64,000 nucleotides of DNA from Linnemannia elongata (lineage: Eukaryota > Mortierellomycota > Mortierellomycetes > Mortierellales > Mortierellaceae): contig JAXBDG010000002.1 of assembly GCA_036320915.1 (NCBI GenBank), positions 620,001 through 684,000 of the forward strand. Reading direction: 5' to 3'. Each line of letters begins with the position of its first letter. Within the stretch, counting starts at the first letter, position 1. The notes under the pieces are model-generated. The model was not told the origin of the DNA, ran no database searches, and saw only the letters and a list, made by a program, of their open reading frames with translations. The position numbers and the translations under genes were made by a program. Shown here one piece after another: positions 55,831 through 64,000 of the stretch.

Positions 55831-56625
55831 TTACGAGTAGTCACCACCAAGGACGCGCTCACATCCATGGGTGGACTTGTTGACAGGGCAGTCTGCCTTG
55901 GTCGTGCAGGCACGGATACAGTAGATCTCGGCATCAGGCTCAGTCAACTGCACAAACGCATTGTACCCAGTGAAGGAAGCACCAACAGGGGCACGCATAT
56001 CGTACTGTCCACCACCGTCCTTGGGCGAGAGGCTGTACTTGCTACGGTTGATACGACCAGTGATCTGGACCCAACCAGCAGCAGTGTTACGAGTGAAGTG
56101 AGCAGACTTAATGAAGCCCTTGGGGAGGACCTTGGCTCCGGGGGCGCCGGGCATGTTGGCCTTGGTACAGAAGGCAACGGCGCGGTCCTCGTTGGCGGCA
56201 ATGTCGCCTCCGACAGTGGGGGGCAAAAAGATACAGAAGTCGTTCTGGTCAACAATGGTTCCGGTCTGACCGTACTTGCCAGGCTTGGGCTTGGGCGAAG
56301 TTGTGGGGGTAGGGGTGGCCGTAGTGGCAGGAGTCACAGTGGTCGCGGCTGACTTGTGCACTTTGGTGGTAGTCTTGTGCTTGTGGGCCTTAGTAGTGGT
56401 CTTCTTGGGCTTGTGGACGTTGGTGGTCTTTTTGGCCTTGGCGTGGTGAGGGGTGGTGGTAGTGTGATGGGCGGAGGTGGTGTGGTGGTAGTGGTGCTTG
56501 GTAGTGGTATGGTGCTTTGTGACCGAGGTGGTGTGAGGGTTCTCGGCGGGAGCAGCAACGGCCATGGTGGCGATCAACGCCACAATCATGGCAGCCAAGA
56601 CCATCTTAAGCTGAGATTGCTTCAT
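55831..56625 (-). CDS. Secreted six-cysteine protein with His/Thr/Lys-rich N-terminal extension
   Basis: This intronless frame of 264 residues opens with a signal peptide (KMVLAAMIVALIATMAVAA). A roughly 90-residue low-complexity extension follows, with Thr, Lys and about 15 His, many as HH pairs, ending in a Thr/Pro stretch. The C-terminal 145 residues form a compact domain with six cysteines: NDFCIFLPPTVGGDIAANED, AVAFCTKANMPGAP, LPKGFIKSAHF, AAGWVQITGRI, DGGGQYDMRAPVGASFTGYN, EIYCIRACTTKADCPVNKST and HGCERVLGGDYS. The domain is nearly the same as in the gene at 60278. It is of a secreted type known to me only as uncharacterised in fungi. The His-rich part could bind metal ions and the Thr-rich part is likely O-glycosylated; both are inference. 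A TATA-like ATAAAAGG lies near 56772. Confidence 0.88.
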   Translation of the reverse strand: MKQSQLKMVLAAMIVALIATMAVAAPAENPHTTSVTKHHTTTKHHYHHTTSAHHTTTTPHHAKAKKTTNVHKPKKTTTKAHKHKTTTKVHKSAATTVTPATTATPTPTTSPKPKPGKYGQTGTIVDQNDFCIFLPPTVGGDIAANEDRAVAFCTKANMPGAPGAKVLPKGFIKSAHFTRNTAAGWVQITGRINRSKYSLSPKDGGGQYDMRAPVGASFTGYNAFVQLTEPDAEIYCIRACTTKADCPVNKSTHGCERVLGGDYS

Positions 56626-59600
56626 TATAGAGTAATGTATGTGAGGGGTCGTTAACAAGAGGGGAGAGTGGAGGTAGAAGAAGGAGGCGAAAGGGTCGAA
56701 GGAAAGAGAAGAAAAGGCGTGAGGGAAAATAACAGGAAGGAAAGAAGAATGTCCAGCTGCGTTCTTCGTGCCTTTTATGTCTTTCTCGAAACAAGGCACG
56801 AAGTCTCTCTGATAACAGAATAAGGGCACTCACCATCTACCCCTCTTCTCATCGCCATCCAACCCTGTTTTCCGTTAGTGTGTTATCGTATTTGATGAAG
56901 TCCATTTCGGGCCTCATTTAAGAGAGTTGGACACTTGAGTTGGGCTCTGAGAATTGGACTTTTGACAAATGGGGATAATTGCACTCATGAGCGACGGACC
57001 CTGCTGGACATTTCTTTTCGTTGAGGAGTTTACCCATTTGGAACCACAGCAGGTATGAAATAAGTCTCCGACATGGATGTGGCTTGTCATCTTCTTCTCT
57101 TCTCCTTCCTTGTCCCTTCGCGCTGCAGAATACTGAAGCCTGAGCGCCGCATTGAACGCCGACGAACCCACACTCTTTTAATTGACGCCTTTTCATCGCC
57201 CGTGCTTATGGAACCTGTTTACAACCCAGAATATGTTCAAGGCGGACTCCACCATCTCTCTGTCGTTGTTCGCCTTGGCAGCAAAAGAAAAAAATACCTC
57301 GTTTCTGGCGTCTGCCTTGATCTATAATCGTCGTGCCTTCAGGGCTATTATTGGTATGGGCTACTATCCTTGGTTCGTCATTGACATACAGCAATACCAA
57401 TTGCATATGTACGTACAACTCGCTTCTTGTGAAAACGCCACGCCTGTCTCAGATGAAGACACAACGACAAAAAAAACAATGGTTTGTGCTCAAAATACAC
57501 AACGAAATGGGCACAAAGACATCAACGAGCCACGACAAACAATTAAAAATGTTGTTCAGGGTCTTGCTCTGGTGACACCAAAATCACCAACGCCCAGAAA
57601 AAACTGCATAGCCTGAGACTTGCTTGCCACATTGGACATGCCTTCTCTATCTTCTCGAGTAAACGCATCGCCTAGTCACTCTCTTAACGGTGTCAGGAAT
57701 GGAGGTCGCGGTCGCTATCCTACGGATACCTTTGAGGACCTCTTCGTCTACATTTAGAACGAGAGATGGGTCTAAAGCGCATGTACATCTGCCTGCTCAG
57801 AAAAATATACATCTCCAACAAAAATAGGGTGATCCTTTCCATCTATTCCGCTCAAAAGAGAAGAAAAACGAGGTTTTCCATTCCCTTATACTAATAAACC
57901 CCGGCGCCAGAACAGTGTACACGCACACTAACCATGCTGCCACATTCGTCCCTTTTTTTTCTCCTGTTTTCTGCCTGTATGCCCACTGCTCATGAATGAG
58001 GGGTGAGTGCAAATTACCGTTAGCATATTGAAAAGGTTAACTCTAAGCCCTTAGTTCAATGAAGAAAGAAAAAAAAAAGAAGGAAACAAACCCTTACTAC
58101 GGCCGAGTCGACAAAACCCTCATTTCTGGACTCTTTTCAGACTAGCAGCAGATACTGGAGGAAGGGGAGCGAGGATGATAAAAATAGCAGCTGAGAATTA
58201 CAGTTCAGTCGTCTCTCATTATTGCATTCCCTGGTGCCCACTTTCCCTTATTTGATCAAGCGTCCAATGGGGATCCAGCTGACAGTGGCAAACGAAGAAT
58301 GAATGAGCCCTGGCAAACCCAAAATTACCCCTGTGAGAAAAAAAGGTACAAGGAAGAACGAAAAGACCCATACTCTCGCATGCTACAGGGATGAAAGGCA
58401 CGATGGGGCTTGCATTAATGCGGCCTTTGGCTACAGCCAAGCCAACCTGCACCCTCTCCTCCATTCCATTGCTATCTTTATCTCTTTCTATTTTTTCCGT
58501 ACCTGCATAGTATCGTTAGCCTTTTCGTAATCACCGAACGTACCCACATGTTCAAACCTGGCGCCAAAAATGATGCATACCTGTCTAAGAACAAAATGGC
58601 GCCCCATACTGTTTCAGTGTGCCAAAAACAGATGTGAAGAAATGGGTGTGGACCGGCGGCAGACTAGTGTTGGGGCGGATGGGTGATGATGGATAAGGGC
58701 TGTTATTATGTGCTCATGTCAGTCACGGTTCATGAACAGGAAGGTAGCTGAAGTGCTCTCATGCAATTCCTGGACACGACTCCACTACCAGAAATTATTA
58801 GTGCGATAAGCAGACGAGTAAGAAAAACAGAAGTCGGGGGAATCATTCTTCCTGCGCGAACAAAACTTCCTTAGAGGGTCATTATTACAGGAGAAAGAAA
58901 AGAGAGTTGCGTTGCTCTCGATAAAAAGCATGCCAAGTCCTTTTGGGGACCCTCTTTGCTGGTTATTTCCTCCTCCACTTTCGTTACTGGATGAGCTGGT
59001 TGGTCGAGTTATGAGGAAGAATGGGACAATGTCAGGTCCAGACTTTTTTTTTTTCTTTTGCTTTGCGATTTCTGCAGGAGTTGATGAACGTTCAGAGTTT
59101 TTTTGCTCAATTGATTAAGGGAAATGAGGAAAGTACCATCACCACCGGAGGATTTTCTTCTCCCCCACTTGACTCCCCTTGCTCTATCTCCCAAAAGAAA
59201 GGTTAATATGCTAGCAACAAGGCAAAAAGAAATGAAGGAAAGAATGCTCATTGCGAGCCAGCTTTCTACATTCTTTCGTAGATGAAAAGAACGAGAGATA
59301 GATATGGAATTTGATTTGCAGAACCATTGTCCGTCTAAAAGATGTCAGTAACCGAAGGGTGTAAGTGACTGAGGCCTGGACCATTTTGCAACTGGATACC
59401 TTGTTTAGTCGCCAGGTCCAACTATCCCCTTTTACTTTCGACGTCGAAGGGTTTGTGCTCATTATTTTTCATAAACCCCAATCCTCCTTTTTACCCAGGT
59501 TGCTAATTTCTATAACCTACATATGGTCGAGACCCATGGGCCATAAGGACAAGCCAGTTTTCAAGAACAGCGCAAACAAGCTAGACCATATGCAAAGTTG

Positions 59601-60277
59601 AACTTGTCCTTTTCTCTCGTCCGCTTGTCCAATCCCCCATCACTACTTTGAAAAAAGAGAAAAAATGGGCTGCTGCTGTCGCCTGTTCGCCTGTTTAGTG
59701 CGCTCTCTTTTCTTTTCTCGGACTTTTGAATGTCCTTCTGCCAACTTGCCTGCCCACCGAATAATAAAAATAGGGTTGAGAAGCCCAATTTGATAGCAGT
59801 GAACCATAACCTCACCCACTAAAGTAAAGGGAATGGTACTTTTCCTGTCTCTCCTCTCCCTGCCGCCTTCTTACCGGGATTCGTAGTGGTGCAAAGTCCG
59901 GACTCTCAATCAAACCCGTGAGAGCCCTCCTCCTACTTTGTCGTCTTCTTGTCCATTCAACCGAGGAAAAGAAAGAAAGTGAAAAGGAACATCTAAGGGC
60001 GTGCACCAACAGGGTAGCGACAATCGTGTCTTTTTTGGGAGATGGTTTGGGCGCTCACAGACTTGGACAGATACTGAACGGACGAACGGGGTTGCAGGGA
60101 AGGAATGAGAAAGATAGAGGATGACAACAAACAAACAGATCGACCAGCTGCAGGCAAAACCGCCAGAGAAAATTATGTATAAAAGCAACCCGTTTCCCCC
60201 GGTAATTCCTACTCTTCATCAAACCAACTCTCTTACACACTCACACACCCCTCTCCACTCTACCAACAAACAACACC
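56626..60277. other. 3.65 kb region between divergent secreted-protein genes
   Basis: No gene is supported. Open frames are short and lack domain features. The outer edges should hold the promoters of the two divergent paralogues. The TATA element of the right gene is listed separately. Confidence 0.55.
60178..60184 (+). promoter_or_regulatory. TATA box of the secreted-protein gene
   Basis: TATAAAA lies 94 nt before the ATG at 60278. It is followed by a C/T/A-rich leader with CACTCACACACCCC, a layout typical of strongly expressed fungal genes. Confidence 0.65.
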
Positions 60278-60811
60278 ATGCTCTTCTCCAAGTCCTTCTT
60301 CGTCTCCACCGCCCTCTTCGCCGTCCTCTCCGTCGCCGCTGCTGCCCCCAAGGCCAAGGCTTCCAAGATCGGCCAGGTCGGTGCCATCCACAACGACAAG
60401 GACTTCTGCTTGTTCCTCCCCCCCATGTACGGAGGTGACATTGCCGCCAACGAGGACCGCGCTGTTGCCTTCTGCACCAAGGCCAACATGACCGGTGCTC
60501 CCAAGGCTGGTGTCCTCCCCAAGGGCTTCATCAAGTCTGCCCACATTGTCCGCAACAGCGCCGCTGGCTGGGTCCAGATCACCGGTCGCATGGACGGCAA
60601 GAAGTACGGCCTCAACCCCAAGGATGGCGGTGGACAGTACGACATCAAGGCCCCCGTCGGTGCCTCCTACACCGGCTACAAGTACTTTGTCGAGTTGGTC
60701 GAGCCCGACTCCAACATCTACTGCATCCGCGCCTGCAAGACCAAGGCCGACTGCCCCGTCAACAAGTCCACCTACGGATGCAAGAAGGTCCTCGGCGGCA
60801 ACTACGCTTAA
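60278..60811 (+). CDS. Small secreted six-cysteine protein, short paralogue
   Basis: This intronless gene encodes 177 residues. A signal peptide (MLFSKSFFVSTALFAVLSVA) is followed almost at once by the shared domain: GQVGAIHNDKDFCLFLPPMY, GGDIAANEDRAVAFCTKANM, LPKGFIKSAHIVRN, AAGWVQITGRMDGKKYGL, KDGGGQYDIKAPVGASYTGY, NIYCIRACKTKADCPVNKST and GCKKVLGGNYA. All six cysteines match the paralogue at 55831. The codons are strongly biased to C-ending forms (GCC, AAG, ACC, CTC, GTC), unlike most genes nearby. With the TATA box and AATAAA at 60858, this points to high expression. Function is unknown; an abundant secreted or wall-associated protein is the likeliest reading. Confidence 0.92.
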   Translation: MLFSKSFFVSTALFAVLSVAAAAPKAKASKIGQVGAIHNDKDFCLFLPPMYGGDIAANEDRAVAFCTKANMTGAPKAGVLPKGFIKSAHIVRNSAAGWVQITGRMDGKKYGLNPKDGGGQYDIKAPVGASYTGYKYFVELVEPDSNIYCIRACKTKADCPVNKSTYGCKKVLGGNYA

Positions 60812-61332
60812 ATGCCTTCGCTTTTCTCCATTCGCAACATACCCCCTAGTATACCACAATAAAAACTATAGACTTTTTTTTCGTATCTGCTTCTTCTCTT
60901 CTCGTGCTTGTGCAGTGGTCGATGAGTATAAACAAAAAGGCAGCTGTTTGGTGTGATCTTTCTTTTGATTAGGATGTGGTTGTAATGTTTTAGTGGCGCG
61001 CCTCTTTTACTTTTGTTCTCACCTCCCATCGCTGTGCTTGATGCCCGTGAGAGGCCAGAAATCACTTTGAAACAAAACAAACAATCGCAAAAACAGAAGA
61101 ACAAAAGGCAATGGGCAACAACCACACTCTTTCGGAAGCCATTGCAGCAAACAAGGAATCGGTCTTCCGAGGTGCAAATGGGGTACCAAAGGAGTAAAGG
61201 GGATAGAGACTATTGAGAAGGGAGGGAAGGTAGGATGGATAGATCAAAGCGCGTAAAGTACTTTAGTTTGCAGTACAATAGATTTTTTTACTTTTTTTTT
61301 TTTTTTACTTTCATGCACGCTCACGAACATCC

Positions 61333-61371
<39 letters not shown>

Positions 61372-61374
61372 CCC
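60812..61374. other. Intergenic, with poly(A) signal and CAA repeat leader
   Basis: AATAAA at 60858-60863 lies 47 nt after the secreted-protein stop. A CAA repeat of about 12 units (61334-61371) lies directly before the next ATG and probably forms an unstructured 5' leader. Confidence 0.7.
61334..61371 (+). repeat. CAA trinucleotide repeat in a 5' leader
   Basis: About 12 perfect CAA units end four bases before the start codon at 61375. Confidence 0.9.
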
Positions 61375-63093
61375 ATGGCAGCATCACAGGACAACCCCAC
61401 AACAACTACAACGATCACTGAGGGGATGCGACGACAGTTCCACCGAGATGGATTTTTGGTCGTGCCCAACGGTACTTTTAAACACATGCTCATTCGTAAA
61501 CATCTCGAACGGAAGCAACAACATGTGAATCTCATCAACTTCGTGTCTACCTATGTTCACTAACGAGTTCCACTTTTGCTTAAACTATGAACCACCCGAC
61601 TTACAAATAGCATTGGGGACAGAGGACGTGGAGATACTTCGACGCGAGGCGGACTGTCTCATCAACTATCTTATATCGGAAAATATCAACATCATGACGG
61701 ACTATGGCGGTATCATCGGTATGCATTTGGTACCTACAAAGAACAGGCATGGCGGGTACCGTTTGGCATTGGCAAACACAACCTTGACGCGCTGTTTTAT
61801 ATGTTTTTTCTCTACTCTTTTCATGTTTGTACTTGATAGAGCCGATCACATGTGGCTACATCGATCCACCAGTCTCGCAAATGTTCATCTTGTCGAAAAA
61901 GTCGTACTCGCACGTCAGGGACCAGGTCCCCGAGGAACCTGACTCGGTACTCCATATCCTCTTCGAGAAAGTACCCGCAATGGTCAACAACTTCTTGCCA
62001 CTGGAATCTGAGGACGATCCTACATGTCTGGTACGCACCCACCTCTTTCAGTTGTTGCTTCGTTTCCTTCCGCTGTTCAATGTTGACGTCTAATTATTAA
62101 AGGGGTGGTTTATCCTACGTTTGGGAAATGGATAGTTCAACGAGCAGTACATTGTCAAGACGCCTGATTCTGCAGATATATCATCTTTCGAGTGGCACCA
62201 AGTAAGTAAATTATCCCCTAGCCTAGTACTTCGTTCCTTCATCATCATGGGTGTGTGCGGAGAATATACTCACAGTTCCAGCTTTACATTTGCCACCATT
62301 TTCACATTAGGATTCGCAGTACATGGACACAAGTGCTCAGGAAGCCTTTCCTGTCGTATCTTGCTGGATTGCTTTGGATAATGTGAACTTGGTAAGAAAC
62401 TAGCCTTGACTTGCTTATGTGCTCAAGTGTAACGTTCCTCCAAGCGGCGCTGACCAAATGCGACAACTTCATGGTATGACATGTTAGAAAAATGGAACTC
62501 TGCTGGTGGAACCATTTCCAAGGCCAAAGGACGCAACAACGGGAAGCTACATCGACCCTCCAACCCAGTTCCAGGAACGCGACACGTACGTCCGGTACCA
62601 TAAACACCTCGCCTCTCATTACGTGAACCCTCCATCCAACAAAATGACTGCCATAATGAAAGCCCAGCATCGCCCATCTCTCCAACCACCGCCACCGTCA
62701 CCATCAGCAGTAGGAGCAGGAAGCACTACTGGTACATTGCCAAACGATCCAAAGGAGTGGGTATGTGAGAGTCAGCCTCCTGTGCTGGTGGAGGTTCCTG
62801 CAGGATCGATCGTGTTTCTGGATGGATGGGTGCGGCACTGCAGTCTGGGCAATTCATCATCAAAGTTCCGACGTGCATTCATGCCTCAGTACTCGGCAGG
62901 CAAGGTTGTCACGGCGACAGGTGGAATGGTATCATTGGCAGTGCCGTGTAATGAATATGATGAGCGTGAGCGTGAGTGGGTGGATCCTCGGGGACGAATG
63001 CAGAGCCAAGAAGATGAGCTAATCGACGATGGTGATGGATTTGGACGGACTGACGACTTGGAGTTTGGAGACGATGTGGAGATGGAAGATTGA
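61375..63093 (+). CDS. Phytanoyl-CoA dioxygenase-like Fe(II)/2-oxoglutarate oxygenase
   Basis: Six exons, 61375-61471, 61611-61718, 61840-62030, 62136-62201, 62311-62391 and 62488-63093, join in phase to give 382 residues. The N-terminus has the PhyH-type opening MRRQFHRDGFLVVPN. The iron ligands are visible: SFEWHQ|DSQYM, with His153 and Asp155 on opposite sides of intron 4, and a distal His298 in GWVRHCSLGNSSSKFRR, whose arginine should hold 2-oxoglutarate. FNEQYIVKTPDSAD and PVVSCWIALDNVNL are other family blocks. Such enzymes hydroxylate lipids or secondary metabolites; the substrate is unknown. There is no C-terminal SKL-type peroxisomal signal (the end is EMED), so a role in peroxisomal phytanate oxidation is not supported. 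AATAAA lies at 63242. Confidence 0.9.
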
Positions 63094-64000
63094 TTCTGAA
63101 TTGAGAGGAAGATATGGAGAGAGGGGAGTTTTCAGTAAGGCTCACTGCACCTGCCGCTATTATACGTTTTAGCACTTCTTTGCTAGGTTCAGCTCTGATT
63201 GTTCGTTCACATAGGGCATATTTTACTAGGATATGATCTGTAATAAAGCGATAGACAGGACTCCTACGTCCGCACTGGAAAAATATACATTTCATTGTCA
63301 AGGAAACCAGCTAGACAACAAGAAGCCACCTCAATCAGGGTCAAGGGCAGATTTAAATAAAGACAGGTAACTGCCGACGAAGGTTTCGAGACTAATGCGC
63401 ATCATAACACGGAAAAAAGGTACATCCCGTTTTAGCCTTGCGTCACAGTCGCGAATGTCATTGTTGGCGACAAGATGCTAAAAAAACGGCGTTCGTTGGA
63501 CTTTGGCATGTGTCGGCGCCCACATCTGACGAGCGCCTGTGTTATTTTCGGGAGAGCAAAAAAAAAAGGACCGAGTCAGCAGCTCTGGAGAGAATTTGCT
63601 TTGGTAGTGTAATATGTGTGTGAAGGGATAGAGATTCTAGCCCATCCTTGTAGTCGATCTTCTCGTGGCCATCCATGAGCTACTTCATTTCCTGTCAGGG
63701 AATGCGTGGAGAGAAAGAGGGGAGCGAGCGGACCCAGGAAAAAAAGCTCTTCTCCTTTCACTCTCTGTTTTGTTTTCGTTCTCCTGTTTTCTCCTCTTCC
63801 TCTCCACATCTCAAGTGTTGTTAATGAACCTTATATTGATGGGCATTCCAAACCCTGTCTAACTTGTCTACATGTCCTTCCTGAGGAAAAATGTATCCCT
63901 GAGCTCATACAATTAGCAAACTTTCGCTACAGCTGGTTTTCAGTATATACATGCGTAAACGCTCTCAAACAGCTATCCGCATTAGTATTTTGCGATGACT
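63094..64000. other. Right flank; 3' end of the oxygenase gene
   Basis: AATAAA at 63242-63247 is the likely poly(A) signal. No further gene is seen up to the window edge. Confidence 0.55.

Overview
The window is nuclear DNA from a filamentous fungus, most likely an early-diverging one of the Mortierella group (Mortierellomycotina). The sequence shows intron-rich protein genes with short introns (about 100-600 nt, GTAAGT/GTATGT donors), pyrimidine-rich leaders, long homopolymers, a decayed F-box/LRR gene and a tandem array of MFS transporters. The taxon is inferred from this style and from protein family types; no rRNA, tRNA or marker gene was found to settle it. Gene models were built by joining open frames at GT..AG boundaries and checking phase by hand.

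Layout, left to right. A mucin-like single-pass membrane protein (2.2-3.9 kb, +) is followed by the ribosome-assembly factor KRR1 (4.5-6.0 kb, -). Next comes a 7.6 kb stretch with no convincing coding sequence that leads into a forkhead transcription factor (13.6-17.1 kb, +). Downstream are the unfolded-protein-response sensor IRE1 (18.3-23.1 kb, +) and, tail to tail with it, the small-subunit processome WD40 protein UTP18 (23.4-25.6 kb, -). A glutamine-rich protein of unknown role (26.3-29.2 kb, -) and a 3.4 kb gene-poor stretch follow.

The middle (32.6-41.8 kb, -) is a head-to-tail array of three paralogous DHA2-type major facilitator transporters with the same five-exon architecture. The central copy carries a one-base deletion that breaks the frame. 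After a gene-poor region come a decayed F-box/LRR gene (46.0-48.1 kb, +), the p24 cargo-receptor subunit EMP24/TMED2 (49.2-50.2 kb, -), a three-LIM-domain paxillin-like protein (50.9-54.1 kb, +) and an FAHD1-type acylpyruvate hydrolase (54.4-55.5 kb, -). Two divergent paralogues of a six-cysteine secreted protein follow (55.8-56.6 kb, - and 60.3-60.8 kb, +), and last a phytanoyl-CoA dioxygenase-like Fe(II)/2-oxoglutarate oxygenase (61.4-63.1 kb, +).

The genes do not form one pathway. KRR1 and UTP18 both act in 40S ribosome assembly; IRE1 and EMP24 both act in the early secretory pathway. The most informative features are the transporter array with its fresh frameshift, the secreted-protein pair (one with a His/Thr/Lys-rich extension), the unusual inserts and T33 splice tract of IRE1, and the strand-specific pyrimidine-rich leaders. 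I did not find a mobile element, CRISPR array or clearly new multi-gene system.
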